A DNA stretch of 64,000 bases from Bemisia tabaci (GCF_918797505.1 NC_092801.1:33122487-33186486); one strand, 5' to 3'; counted from the first letter of the stretch, positions 46,301 through 54,611 are shown. Numbers and translations: made by a program. Notes: generated by a model from the letters alone, not told the origin.

Positions 46301-48610
46301 ATTGGTCCATACCAATCGCTTGGTACCAATCGCTCCCGGAAAGAGGGAGATTGGACAAATGAGAGTCGGGTATGATGATTTTTCAATTTTTTTTGATCAT
46401 TCTGTTGTTGACGCGGGCCTAAGAGAGCGCGAAGCGCCCTCTGGGGGTTGGGCCGCGAAGCGGCCAGGGGACATAACCCCCAGTGTTCTATGTAGCTATT
46501 AGCCAACCAAATTTGACATTAAAATGTGACCCAAAACACGGACATTTTTGACTGGGCATCGGTACCTGAATTCCTCTTGCGGCTACTTTTCGCTTGCTCC
46601 TGAACGGCATCCAAATAGACTGCTGAACGCATTGGTAGGTCATAAATTGATCCAAGCCTATGCCGTTGAAACCGCAGACACAATCGTCTTTGTCGCGCCT
46701 CCCGCGTGTCCATGGGATGTTGAACAGGGGCACCCTGCCCCACAAGGAGTTGCAATGATTGTCACAACTGTACGAATCAAGAGTGATTGGATCCAGATCC
46801 GACGGTATCGGGTCAGACGAACGAACTAGACGAGAAAAAGATACTGTATGTAGCATTGTAGCACAGGGTGCAAAAGTTCATTAAAAATAAAATCTAAGAA
46901 AAATGATTAATTAAAAGATATACCAGAACACGCATACTATGAAGAGTGGAGATGTTGCATGTGTGAGGAATTTGCGATTTGACTTTTGCTTTTAAGTGGA
47001 AGTTCACGAGAAACACAATGGTGCCACTGGTTTTCTCTGAAATCAAAGCCCAAGCTCCAAAAAGCTCTCAAGTTGAGGCCAAAATGGAGGGAATATTCCA
47101 CGCTATCCTGAGAGTCCACCTTTACAGCTTGGAAAATAGAATATTCTGCTAACAGAGAGGAAAAGTCAAGGAAGTTTTCGAGAAATCACTTTGACTGTTT
47201 ACCATGGAAAATATACCCTGATAAAAATTGGCAGTAGAATCTGTGTTTCAAAATACCATAGACCTGAAGCCGGCTGTTAGATTTTCAATAGCTTCTATAG
47301 CCGGCTGCACAATTTCTTATAGCCTTTTATAGCCGATGGCGATTAAGCAACAGCCAGGCGATAAAGTGTAATGCTAAATGTTACTAATTACGGATGCTAG
47401 GACTTAGTAAGTTTTTGGACTACCGCTCTATTTTTGGGCCGTAGTATCTTGATTTATTTTGCGCGGAAAGTTCCGTACTTTTGATGGATGCCTGCCAGTC
47501 CTAATATGATGGAGCACCTTTAATTTCGTATGTTACTGTGCAATACTTCTGGTGTGAAATAGTTGCTTCAAGCGCCGTGGCACGCTGCGGCGCGGCGGGC
47601 GCGGGCAGCCAGCGCGGAAAGCGCCTTAGCGCCTACAAACCTAACAGGGATACATCACGCATTGCGCAATGCGTGAAGTATCCCTGTTAGGTTTGTAGGC
47701 GCTAGTGCGCGCTTATCGCTGGCAGCACGCCGCTCGCTGTGTTAGGCTCCAATATATAATCTCGCGGAGTCAGCGTTTTTCAACTCATGATTTTGAAATG
47801 TTTGCACATCCTATAAGGATTATTCTCATTTTAATTGATGAAAAAAACATGTCGACGGTGCAAGTCGGCAATCACATAACTCGTTTGCGGTGTCTGAAAA
47901 TCTCCGCAACTATGTTATTTTTTTAAAGGAGAACAAATGGACATGATTCCTTGCAGTTTTTGCAGAATTTTCCTCGCACATAGAAGAAAAATCACGGCAG
48001 TTTTAAGGAATTACCGTTGAGTGGTTTTCCGTTTAAAGAATAAAGTATGATAGGAAGTCTGCGACGTCGCAAATCGAGTTATGTGATTGCCGACTTTCAC
48101 CGTCGACGTATTAAAGGAAAATATAATGTGTGTTTTGTAAATATTATGGTGGTTCCGTATCAAACTTAATGATTTCCAAAGCACACGAATTTCTACACAA
48201 TTTCTTATAGCCTTTTATAGCCGATGGCGATAAAGTGTAAAGCCCGGCGATAGGTTCTATAGCCCGGCTGTATACTTTTTTATCGCTTCGTATTGCCCGG
48301 CTATATGATTTGCTCCACTTTCTACAGCCAGCTGTATGATTTTCTATTGCCTTCTTTAGCCGGCTATTAGAATTGCTAAGGTATTTTGAAACGCAGCTCC
48401 TGTCGCCAATTTTTACCAGGGTAAAGTAAAATAGGAAGTTTGCAGTGTCACGAACAGTGATACGTGGTATCGCATTGAGGGCATCGACACACTATTTCTA
48501 AAATGAGCCGGAAATATTTGTATTGCAAAATTGCAAAATGAAGACCAAAATTCTTGTTACATACCTAAGTGAGGCAATATGAGGAATAAATTTAATATTT
48601 TGGACATCAT
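25192..48610 (-). CDS. Papain-family (C1A) cysteine peptidase, copy B, complete nine-exon gene
   Basis: Exons: 48565-48610, 46566-46825, 44685-44880, 36732-37063, 35836-35944, 34244-34497, 32094-32187, 31244-31282 and 25192-25349. They give about 495 residues with consistent phases. Architecture: short hydrophobic signal peptide, cysteine-rich domain, I29 propeptide with intact GVNAFSD, Arg/Ser-rich linker, and a papain fold with Cys (CGACW), His (NHAVVIVGHY) and Asn (ILRNS) all present. The likely role is a secreted, gut or lysosomal protein-degrading enzyme made as a zymogen. An initiator precedes the ATG and AATAAA follows the stop. Oddities are CGACW for CGSCW, Ala for the Trp of NSWG, and a very long gene body due to element insertions. 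The last two exons are the least certain. Confidence 0.83.
26114..26366. mobile_element. TIR element family B, copy 1, 4-bp target duplication
   Basis: 253 bp. Ends CGACGGTGCAAGTCGGCAAT and ATTGCCGACATGCACCGTCG, flanked by ATTT on both sides (26110-26113, 26367-26370). Other copies: 43994-44608 and 47853-48105. Confidence 0.85.
26813..27052. mobile_element. TIR element, about 240 bp
   Basis: ATGGCTTTATAAACCAATTA and TAATTGGTTTATAAGCCAT arms lie inside imperfect GTGCACGGAGG and TTTTCAGTGTG ends. Confidence 0.65.
27060..27600. repeat. Degenerate periodic repeat
   Basis: Five or more diverged units of the TACGCGTAATTCACCTCAAT-ATCGCGG type near 27083, 27150, 27419, 27489 and 27563. The spacing is about 70 bp or a multiple. 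Confidence 0.45.
27600..29510. other. Copy B intron, nothing firmly recognised
   Basis: AT-rich sequence between copy B exons 8 and 9. Short open frames show no protein-like signature. No TIR pair was seen. Confidence 0.4.
29514..30059. mobile_element. TIR element, about 546 bp
   Basis: Ends CAGGGTGTCCCAAGATTAAG and CTGGGACATCCTG. Arms continue with GTACGAATATTGGAGTAGTC and its diverged complement. Confidence 0.7.
30953..31135. mobile_element. Short TIR element
   Basis: CACGGAAAAACTAGGATAGT ... GATTTTTTCCGTG, with inner dyads GCGGTAG/CTACCGC. It lies about 110 bases downstream of copy B exon 8. Confidence 0.55.
31244..31282 (-). CDS. Copy B exon 8: catalytic asparagine micro-exon
   Basis: The acceptor is TGGTATTTCAG, followed by 2 nt that complete Asp with exon 7, then AWILRNSAGSQW. 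RNS holds the catalytic Asn. The Trp that normally follows in NSWG is Ala. The donor is uncertain: G|GTTTGA (phase 1) joins exon 9 in frame and is used here, while a second possible GT lies 8 bases further (AAC|GTAAAA, phase 0). Confidence 0.72.
32094..32187 (-). CDS. Copy B exon 7: catalytic histidine exon
   Basis: 94 nt, phase 0 in and phase 1 out, acceptor TTTCAG and donor G|GTTATT. It encodes HYVSGVFDSPYCG...NHAVVIVGHYR with the catalytic His in NHAVVIVG. Length, phases and the HYVSGVFD start are identical to copy A. Confidence 0.93.
32461..33314. repeat. Inverted partner of 17524-18392
   Basis: Contains the same AA element (33101-33247) and CGCCTACAAACCTAAGG palindrome in opposite orientation. 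Located in the copy B intron next to the histidine exon. Confidence 0.7.
33737..34223. mobile_element. TIR element with inner palindrome
   Basis: Outer ends GGGGTTTGGAGGACAAGGCG and CGCCTTGTCTTCCAAACCCC. An inner hairpin (33980-34185) has arms AACAATGGCGGATGTGAAAA and complement. It ends 20 bases from copy B exon 6. Confidence 0.75.
34244..34497 (-). CDS. Copy B exon 6: ALVDC / GCESG region
   Basis: 2 nt plus 84 codons, acceptor TGTTGTAG and donor CAA|GTAAGA. The split codon gives SKQ-ALVDCVP. Then come GCESG (family GCxGG with one Gly changed), DALWYVQGTGVP and DDYPYQ. The segment CRNTVQPYAKI is nearly shared with copy A. It ends SPLTTLMFFPPILQ ahead of the His exon. Confidence 0.92.
34645..35148. 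mobile_element. TIR element family A, copy 4
   Basis: GGAGATGTTGCATGTGTGAG ... ACACATGCAACATCTCCA, 504 bp, with well-preserved internal palindromic arms. Confidence 0.88.
35306..35548. mobile_element. Family Z TIR element, intact copy
   Basis: AAGCAAAAAGGAACCAAGCC and GGCTTGGTTCCTTTTTGCTT are inverted. The ATCAGCTAT / ATAGCTGAT arms continue inward. Confidence 0.75.
35747..35842. repeat. 48-bp tandem duplication across a splice donor
   Basis: Two units beginning TTTTCACCTAATA. Each contains a minus-strand GTAAG donor followed by the complement of GGTTTTGTGG. The upper unit is the real exon 5 donor (35836); the lower one is a duplicate 48 bases into the intron. Confidence 0.75.
35836..35944 (-). 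CDS. Copy B exon 5: catalytic cysteine exon
   Basis: 109 nt, the same length and phases as copy A, acceptor TTTTCAG and donor G|GTAAGG. It encodes HGRECGACWAF...VEIL...VTMLSKQ. The nucleophile Cys is kept, and Ser is replaced by Ala in CGSCW. As in copy A, six residues separate the exon 4 Gln from the first CGxCW Cys. A 48-bp tandem duplication spans the donor, placing a second donor-like site downstream. Confidence 0.93.
36316..36460. mobile_element. MITE family AA copy
   Basis: Ends ATTTTGCAATAAGGAGCCAC and CCTTATTGCAAAATG with the ATGTGCTTTTATGG centre typical of the family. Confidence 0.65.
36480..36690. repeat. T-rich low-complexity tract
   Basis: About 200 bases made of T runs broken by single A or G. 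It lies just downstream of the copy B exon 4 donor. Confidence 0.7.
36732..37063 (-). CDS. Copy B exon 4: Arg/Ser-rich linker and start of mature peptidase
   Basis: 2 nt plus 110 codons, acceptor CTCTAATGTAG and donor CAA|GTCAGT. It starts EEFNALIG (end of the propeptide) and ends EGPIVKDWRVPAHLYPPVESQ minus its first residue, aligned with copy A. The middle is basic and Ser-rich (SRSGRRKKNERSRSTSPRR), not proline-rich as in copy A. The basic clusters could be processing sites (inference). Confidence 0.87.
37117..37341. mobile_element. Hairpin MITE family Y, in copy B intron 3
   Basis: ACACATTGGATCTAGAGTCC ... GGACTCTGGATCCAATGTG. Located 54 bases from the acceptor of copy B exon 4, the position occupied by the family Y copy in peptidase A. 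Confidence 0.78.
37441..37583. mobile_element. MITE family AA copy
   Basis: Nearly identical to 41704-41850: TTTTGCAATTTGGAACTGTA ... CCAAATTGCAAAGTGCAGTCC. Confidence 0.75.
37700..38612. other. Copy B intron, nothing recognised
   Basis: Intron between exons 3 and 4. No repeat copy or exon signature was noticed. Confidence 0.4.
38615..38915. repeat. 300-bp imperfect palindrome
   Basis: Arms read CTCTGAAGGCGTTTCGTAAG and, inward, TCTGTTGGAGAACAA, with complements to the right. The centre is near 38755. Confidence 0.7.
39991..40522. mobile_element. TIR element family A, copy 5
   Basis: GGAGATGTTGCACATGTGTG ... CACACATGCAACATCT, about 530 bp, slightly longer in the centre because of a repeated CAAATACATTA block. 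Confidence 0.82.
41704..41850. mobile_element. MITE family AA copy
   Basis: GACTACATTTTGCAATTTGG ... CCAAATTGCAAAATGCAGT. Almost the same sequence as 37441-37583. Confidence 0.75.
42471..42600. mobile_element. Hairpin MITE family E, intact copy
   Basis: AATTGGACGTATTTCTATCA and its complement form near-perfect 50-bp arms. It starts AATTGG and ends CCAATT. Confidence 0.85.
42622..43297. mobile_element. Family E element split by a family D element
   Basis: The left E part (TTTGGACGTATTTTTGCCGA to about 42698) and right E part (about 43246 to 43297, ending CAGAAATACGTTC) are separated by D ends reading GGAAAAACGCCGTAAACG and GCTTAGCACGGCAG. D itself holds a 129-bp tandem duplication. Confidence 0.75.
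42896..43153. repeat. 129-bp perfect-period tandem duplication
   Basis: Two units starting TGTTGGGAGCATGAGAGTAA at 42896 and 43025 with only a few differences. Very recent, lying within the family D part of the nest. Confidence 0.88.
43778..43882. mobile_element. Family E copy lacking its right end
   Basis: AGTTGGACGTATTTATGCCA through TCATACCTTAATGTACATAG, after which the terminal CCGTTTGGCAGAAATACG part is missing. Confidence 0.7.
43973..44676. mobile_element. Three-layer nested element: C in B in E
   Basis: E pieces (GAGTGAGCCCTATCATGCAT on the left; TATTCTTATGGGTCTCAC on the right, then ACAGTTCCGTTTGG) surround B (43994-44608) with a perfect ATAT duplication (43990-43993, 44609-44612). 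B is itself split by C (44241-44600). The outer right edge lies about 10 bases from the copy B exon 3 donor. Confidence 0.85.
44685..44880 (-). CDS. Copy B exon 3: I29 inhibitor propeptide
   Basis: 196 nt, phase 0 in and phase 1 out, acceptor TTTTATTGCGAG and donor GTGAGT. ERFNIN-type residues (E, R, F, N, I at the right spacing) appear in EEETRRFQIFQQNLATI. An intact GxNxFxD appears as GVNAFSD before TSEEF. The right end of a three-layer nested mobile element lies about 10 bases beyond the donor. Confidence 0.92.
45082..45329. mobile_element. Short TIR element
   Basis: ACCGCAATCACACGCTGAAT and AGCGTCTGATTGCGGCAT ends. Inner arms contain AATGTGGAAGTCATCG and its complement. Confidence 0.65.
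45752..46046. repeat. Diverged tandem duplication, about 181-bp period
   Basis: Units at 45752-45865 and 45933-46046 both contain GACCGATTT or GGCCGATTT, CATGATTTTTGCG, ATCGACAGGC and CAGATTTTG. Confidence 0.6.
46413..46487. repeat. GC hairpins
   Basis: GAGAGCGCGAAGCGCCCTC and GGCCGCGAAGCGGCC dyads, followed by GGGGACATAACCCCC. About 80 bases downstream of the copy B exon 2 donor. Confidence 0.6.
46566..46825 (-). CDS. Copy B exon 2: cysteine-rich N-terminal domain
   Basis: 2 nt plus 86 codons, acceptor TTTTTCTCGTCTAG and donor CAG|GTACCG. Cysteines follow C-x3-C-x23-C-x-C-x14-C around NSLWGRVP and IPW, matching copy A. The segment sits between the signal peptide and the I29 domain, where ordinary cathepsin L has nothing. 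The function is unknown: an extra folded domain for binding, targeting or inhibition are all possible. Confidence 0.78.
46948..47125. mobile_element. TIR element family A, truncated
   Basis: Left part only: GGAGATGTTGCATGTGTGAG through CTATCCTGAGAGTCCACC. The palindromic right half is missing. Confidence 0.8.
47216..48421. mobile_element. TA-flanked TIR element O containing other repeats
   Basis: CCCTGATAAAAATTGGC and GCCAATTTTTACCAGGG ends, each flanked by TA. A 37-bp segment (CACAATTTCTTATAGCC, then TTTTATAGCCGATGGCGAT) occurs in direct orientation at about 47308 and 48194. Between them lie a GCGCCTACAAACC palindrome unit (47390-47740) and a family B element (47853-48105). Confidence 0.78.
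47853..48105. mobile_element. TIR element family B, copy 3
   Basis: 253 bp, CGACGGTGCAAGTCGGCAAT ... ATTGCCGACTTTCACCGTCG. The flanks ATGT and ACGT are a near-match 4-bp target duplication. Confidence 0.82.
48565..48610 (-). CDS. Copy B exon 1: start codon and signal peptide
   Basis: Two adjacent ATGs open MMSKILNLFLILPHL, a 15-residue stretch with a hydrophobic core typical of a signal peptide. It is followed by a phase 1 donor, G|GTATGT. The split codon joins exon 2 in frame as Val. The phase is exactly what exon 2 requires. An initiator lies 59 nt upstream. Which of the two ATGs is used cannot be told. Confidence 0.72.
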
Positions 48611-48663
48611 TCTGCAGGATACTCAATAACCTTCACCACTAGCTGCCTAAGGTTGCAACAAAC

Positions 48664-48673
48664 ACAACTGAGT
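48664..48673 (-). promoter_or_regulatory. Arthropod-type initiator of peptidase copy B
   Basis: On the minus strand TCAGTT sits 59 bases upstream of the start codon, matching the arthropod TCAGT initiator. No TATA box is visible about 30 bases upstream. The sequence from here to the ATG has no upstream ATG. Confidence 0.4.
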
Positions 48674-48790
48674 ACTCCTCTCGACTCACAGGTCGCAGGT
48701 TGACTAAGACTAAAGGCAACGAACTGTGTGTGCTATTTTCAGGCTTGCTATGTCATGCGCTGCCATTGGAGTTTTTCTAGTTTTACTAAG

Positions 48791-48920
48791 AATTCGTCGC
48801 TTGGCTGACATAAGAGCGTAACTACACATTGAGGTGAGCCCGAAAAAGCATTGAATTGTATGGTAGACAGGGCTCATTGCAGAGTGTAGTTACGCCTTTA
48901 TGTCAGGTAGGCGACGAATT
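48791..48920. mobile_element. Hairpin MITE family F, copy 1
   Basis: AATTCGTCGCTTGGCTGACA and a right arm ending GCGACGAATT. It starts about 120 bases upstream of the copy B initiator. Confidence 0.8.
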
Positions 48921-48924
48921 GCAC

Positions 48925-50455
48925 AGTGAGGCAGCTCGAGTACTTATGTCCTTCATTTTTGGCTCGGTAGATTTTTACTTCCCCGCTCCTATTGCGCGTA
49001 GAGGAAGTATTGTTTTCTGGGGTTTTTTCCGTGATTTTGGAAAAAACGAATGTTTCTAGCTGTCTACAGACTCACGCGTCCAACGAGTGAAAAATAGGTT
49101 TTTAACATGTCAGGTTGCCGTTTTTTTTCACTGTCTGTCTAATTTTTGCACGAATGCACTCAAGAGATCGGGGTGCTATCGACATGGATCGTATTCGATA
49201 CATCAAACAGGCGAGATTGTATCGATATCGATTGGTTCAACATGTAACAATTATTGTAACATAGCCTCAAAAGTTAATTGTGTAATCTGAGGGAACTGGT
49301 TTCTTGTGATGGATTTTTTATTCTCATGCCAATGAAAAGTGGAATTGTTAGGAATTTTCTCATTTTAGGCTTTTCCCTCTTAAACCATACAATTTTTGTT
49401 TGAAGTTAAGCCCTATTGTTTTGAGCCAAACGATACATCGAACAACCTTCGAATACGATCAAATCTTCAATGTTACGAGTGATGGAAAATTTAGTAACCG
49501 ATATTAGAGTATAGAGGGATGGTCTAAAAAAAATTTGGGATAGGTATCACAATTAAAAATTTTCACCAATTTGAAAAGGTCTTGGTCAATAAAATGTAAA
49601 GATCCTATGCATATATTATGTAAATATAAACACAACTATAATACTCATTTAAATACTGAATTAATTTAATATTGTTAAATGATAAAAATCCGCCTAGAGT
49701 ATTGATTGGAGGGGTATAGGGGAGTCTCCCATACATAGGAAAAATCATGTAGGTAGTTGTTTCTATAGGTATAATTGATAATACTCATTTATTATTAATA
49801 ATTCTACGTGATTTAGCATTTTTATACATCAGACCGGCCATATAAAATAATTCCGAAGAACATATCTAATGACCAATTATAATATATAGACTTCCTATTA
49901 TGTTTCTTGTTTTATTTAAAATCATTGATGCCCTCACCAAAGTTACATGAACTACTGAAGAATAGGCAGTCAGTGTTATTGGTTACTGTTGATTGAATTT
50001 CTTTCCAACTAGCTCAAACACGACGATTTTTTGTATTAAAGAAATTCTTGGTTCTATCAACAAAATCCGCAAGCTTTTGGAGGCATTTCAGGGTAAGAGA
50101 ATGTCCTCCTGACCCACTGTGCTTAGATTTTCCTATATCCCGATTACCGATAGCGATCAGCTAGTGGATATCATGTTGGTTTGTATACTATGAGATGTAG
50201 GGCAACCTAAACTGTCATACTTAGTTTTTATGGATTTGGACACTTTCTACTAATAGATTTGGTTAACTTAGCAGATATATTTTGTCCATTTTACCGAACG
50301 AAAAACTAGCCAAAAGGCGAATTAATGGAGAGCGTCACTATTAATTTACCCTGCCTCCTATGTTAACACAACTTCTTGATTACTTTATCTTACTGTGCAA
50401 CCGCTCAAGGGCGTTAAACCATACCCACGGTGTACCCTTTGAAAGGCACAGACAA
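48925..50455. other. Intergenic, nothing recognised
   Basis: AT-rich, between copy B and the thioesterase gene. No exon signature or TIR pair was noticed. Confidence 0.4.
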
Positions 50456-50457
50456 TT

Positions 50458-51105
50458 GGCCTGTTGCAAACTTTTGCTAGAGCAAATATAACAATTGTCT
50501 CTATCCGTAAATGTCTCTAAAATCACGATGAGCGCATTGGCAAAGTTTGAAATGCACTTCTAACTTCACAAGCTGCGCAAGAAATTTGCGTTCATTTGAG
50601 CTTCCCGCCTCCAAGACGATACTGCGGCACAAGTGAACATTCCGTAAGAGGAGATGTTTTCCATTCAACCCTTTCGCAACAGCAATACCGAACGCTTCCG
50701 CGCGAAAATCGCAATCGCGAGCACATAGCACAAGGTCAACCAACGCGGATTTTTATCAACGCGAAGAAATATTGAATGTAAACACGCTGGGTTGTTAACG
50801 AATGGTTAGAATCTCGTCCAGGCGCATGTGTTTTGGCGAATCGGTGTCGGCCATGTTGAATATTGTGTGGTATTCAAGTGCACAGGGATTGGAGGGAACG
50901 AACGAAACCTCTAAAGAAACATTTACCTATGCCTGAGTATCGTTTTTGAAGTGAGAAGCTAAAAAAAACGCAATTTTTTTACGCAGATCGTGAAGTTAGG
51001 AGTGCATTTCAAACTTTGCCAATGCGCTCATCGTAATTTTTGAGATACAGACTGAGAAATGGAACTATTATATTTGCTCTAGCAAAAGTTTGCACCAAGG
51101 CCCAT
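50458..51105. mobile_element. TIR element, about 648 bp with 130-bp arms
   Basis: GGCCTGTTGCAAACTTTTGC, then TAGAGCAAATATA; complement at 51070-51105. The arms extend through ATCACGATGAGCGCATTGGC. A left-arm-only relative is at 62101-62232. Confidence 0.8.
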
Positions 51106-51109
51106 TTCG

Positions 51110-52395
51110 TGATTGCATTTGAATTTTAAAAAATGTCCGAATCGCGTAGTTATGACAACGTCCAATTGCACGGCTCATAGCTCCGACGCAATTTTGAATT
51201 CGGTCCTTTTAATTTTGTTTCGAAATGTGGGGATTTTTTTCCAAAGTTTTTTTTTGATAAATTTTGGGGTTCAATTGATACCGTTTAATTGAACACTGGA
51301 AGTTTCATTAAGTTATATTAAATGTGCCGTGAAAAAACGCATCGTGTGATTCGTGACATTCCCGCGTAGAACAGCCGATTTGAACTGTGCATCAAGGACG
51401 GTAAAATTGCGTGACGTCAATCAGTGGCCTATTTTCCCATTGTTGCCGAATGGATTGGGGGGGGGGGGGGGGCACAAATTTTTCGTACCTTCAGTAGAGT
51501 TTACCTTGAACCTAAACGTCGTGGCATTTAGACATTCATAGCTGAAAAAGCGTTGTTTTCAGAAAAAGCTGTTTCCATGTCTATTCTGTCAAATTGAGAG
51601 CATTCAATGGGCCTCTGGCCAAGCTATAAATTATAGTGCTTTTTTGAGCCAAACAACGGGAAGTCTGGAAATCAACTTCGGAACAAGTTGAGAGCGCTAA
51701 CAATTCGTCGTTTCTCGGACGAGGCGACGTAATTCCATTCCAAGGTTGCAAAATGGATTCAAACAATTTCAGTTTTGACAAGTACCTGCGCAACTTGTGT
51801 CCAAGATTATTCTGATTTTTTCTTGAGACCAAATGAAAAATCAGTGAAATTTTCATTCAGAAATTCCCCAGATTTTACACTGATAATTGCAATTTCCGAG
51901 GGGAAATTTGGCAACACTGATTATATGTAGTTACGTTCATTTTTGAGGAGATGACGAATTATTTTGCGTCAAATGACAAAAATACAAATGACGATATTCG
52001 TGTAATCTAAATTCCATTTGATCCGTATAAACACTAAATTGTTAATATCACAAGTAGGAGTTGATACCCTAGCTTCCCGGTGTGTGAATTGTATTTTACA
52101 AAAGATTTTGTGGAGAAAATATGTGCTTTTTTCTTATTCAGACCTTGTCTGGTCGTTCATTAGTTTAGATGGAAGAGACTCTTGTCATGCAACTATTTTA
52201 ACTCCAAAGTAATGCAATATTGCCTACGCGAGAATCTGAAGGGGTGTCATATCGTATCTCGCTCAAGAGTTGAGCTCGGTACCTCTTATTGTATGCAGCT
52301 TTCAACGTAAGATCTCGGAGAGAAAACGTGTGACATTTTTTTGTAATTTAGACCTTTTCTTTTGGCGAAGGGAACTTTTCGGCGCCTTAGATGAT
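51110..52395. other. Intergenic, low information
   Basis: Contains a 16-base G run near 51459. No recognised gene or element. Confidence 0.4.
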
Positions 52396-52397
52396 CT

Positions 52398-52621
52398 GAC
52401 GAGCGAAGTGAAAACGCCGTAAGACCTTTAGGTGTTGTCAAATGTCCGTTGATAAAATACAAACTTGCGGATTTTTTAGAATATTTTGTAGGCAATTTTA
52501 TCCACATTATCCCAAAATTTGATGGGGGAATGTTCATCAATTCCTGAGAGCCATATGTTTTATTGGGGGGAATTTGGCAGCTTCTGATGTTTCATACGGC
52601 GTTTTTCCGCAGCACTACAGT
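52398..52621. mobile_element. TIR element family D, copy 5
   Basis: GAAAACGCCGTAAGACCTTT ... TCATACGGCGTTTTTCCGCA. Confidence 0.65.
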
Positions 52622-52788
52622 AATGTGCAGTCAGTCGTCCTTTAGCACGATATTCCTGATTTTTGCAATTATATTTTTTACCGAAGTGGACTCATTAATT
52701 AGTGACGTCATGACAGCATGATTACTCCTTACGACCATGTTTTTTCGTTACCAAGCGAATATAATTTGTCTCTCTCGCTCTAACCAGA

Positions 52789-52856
52789 CATTCATACACG
52801 TGTTGTCACTAGGGGGCATAGTCCCCCAGTGACAACACACGTATGCTGTATGAATG
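52789..52856. repeat. 68-bp hairpin
   Basis: CATTCATACACGTGTTGTCA with its complement, around GGGGGCATAGTCCCCC. Confidence 0.7.
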
Positions 52857-53617
52857 TAGGACACGTATGAACGTAGATTCCATTGAAATTGTGAAAGGAA
52901 GATGATGCGCGTTTTTTTCTCAAAATCTTTTTGCGCAGTTTTAAACACGTTCCAATTAAAGTATCCAGGAAAATACGTAGTAATACCTGAAATTAAAATT
53001 TAGAAAGAGATGCCTACACTCAGGGGTCATGTGAGAAAAAGTGAGACAGATAGTTGTCAAAGGGAACCTAACGTCTCTTCGAGGTCATTCTGATCGTCAT
53101 ACATGGAGGCATCAGTGCTAGAGGTATATCCTACGAGTTTCATGACGAATGATGAATTGATTCCATCAGCCCCTCTCCAAAGTAAAAAATGAATTTTACA
53201 TATGAGCTAACTGCAGAAGAGTGTTCAATTCATAACGCTCATCATAATTTTTTCACACTTGAAATGTACTGTCGTGATTGAGGAGAGAGCCGTAAATACA
53301 AAAACGCAATTTTGAATAAATTGAGTTTTCAGTGGCCGAGCGTAAAATGTTATTAACGTCTTTCACATTTTGTACGATTGTCAAATATCAACTAAAGGAC
53401 TCATGGAAGGATTTCAGGTCCATATAAATCTACGAATCATACTTTCAACTTCATAAAAAAGGGCTTTTTCATTTTCAAGTTATGCTCCCGTGGTTGCGTT
53501 TTGGACACACAAGGAACACATTTTAAGGTTTGACACTGATATAAAATGATTTTATTTGACTTAAAGGCACGGTTTTCATTGGCTCTCTGAAAGAATAATA
53601 CCCATGCGGTTTTGTTT

Positions 53618-53866
53618 TGCTAAGGAGGAACGCCGTATGAGCTTTCAGACGTTGCAAAGTTTCCTCCGATAAAAAACCGAATTTACTCGGAAAATTGCGA
53701 TTATTATTTTCCAAAAGTTTCAGACAATTTTGTACGTAATTTTGTCTAAAATATCTGAGAATTCCAAGGAAGAATATGCATGAATGTTGCCAAAAATACA
53801 TGTTTTATCAAGGATAATTTGGCAACTCTCAAATGTTCATACGGCGTTCTTCCTTAGCGTGGCAGC
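53618..53866. mobile_element. TIR element family D, copy 6
   Basis: TGCTAAGGAGGAACGCCGTA ... ACGGCGTTCTTCCTTAGCG. Confidence 0.78.
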
Positions 53867-54263
53867 ATAGGTCTCGTCTTCATACGAAAAAGGCGAATTT
53901 TGCCATTTTAGCTGTTTCAGGGATATAATCTAAAAGAGTCTGGACGAATTTTGAAAGGGACTCGATTTCTGTGGTTTTTATTGCTATAACAAAAGTGTAA
54001 TGAAGCTATTTTTACATATAACTAATTTTTTGCAGGCAGATCAAAAGTAATAATCAAATGAAAGTGAAAAGAAGAAAAGAAAGAAAGTAGAAAAAAAATT
54101 AACACATTTAATTTTTAATCCGGTTTATGCGACTACTGTGCTTACAGATAAAATAGACGATACATTCATATAAAACATTGATTCCCTCCTACACTAAAGA
54201 ATGCTGCTCTTGATCATGGATTCCAGCGATATCCGTATATTTGTTTGGTTCCTCTATTTGAAT

Positions 54264-54269
54264 TTATTA
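54264..54269 (-). terminator. Possible polyadenylation signal of the thioesterase gene
   Basis: AATAAA on the minus strand about 345 bases past the TGA. It could serve a long 3' UTR, but the hexamer is frequent in AT-rich sequence. Confidence 0.3.
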
Positions 54270-54478
54270 GTTGGAGTGGAAAGATGGCAAATTCAGACAT
54301 TTTTTTGACATCATTTTTTGACATTTTGTCAGAAAAACAAAACCTCAGACAAAACAGAAAAACATCACCTGCTGCAACAAACATGATCGCTCCAGTTACC
54401 TAAGGGTAACTACTAAACTAATTTATGGTTAAAATTATGGATAAATAGCTACTTTATGGTTTAGATGGAGCTACCTGC

Positions 54479-54553
54479 AGCTTGATCTTTGAAATTGATA
54501 GACAAAACGATAGACAAAGCAGACTTTTGTCTTTCAATTTCAAAGATCAAGTT
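54479..54553. repeat. Compact hairpin downstream of the thioesterase stop
   Basis: CTTGATCTTTGAAATTGA and complement, with GATAGACAAA repeats in the loop. About 60 bases past the TGA, so it would be transcribed in the 3' UTR. Confidence 0.65.
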
Positions 54554-54611
54554 ACGGGTTTAAATGGAGATAGTTTCATCTTGTGCTTCAATTCGTCCAT
54601 CTAAAAGCGGA

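Noticed and set aside
46566..46825. Cys-rich exon as a CS-alpha-beta defensin-type fold
   Set aside because: It has C-x3-C and C-x-C but lacks the first and fourth cysteines and the G-x-C step, so the resemblance is not enough to name it.
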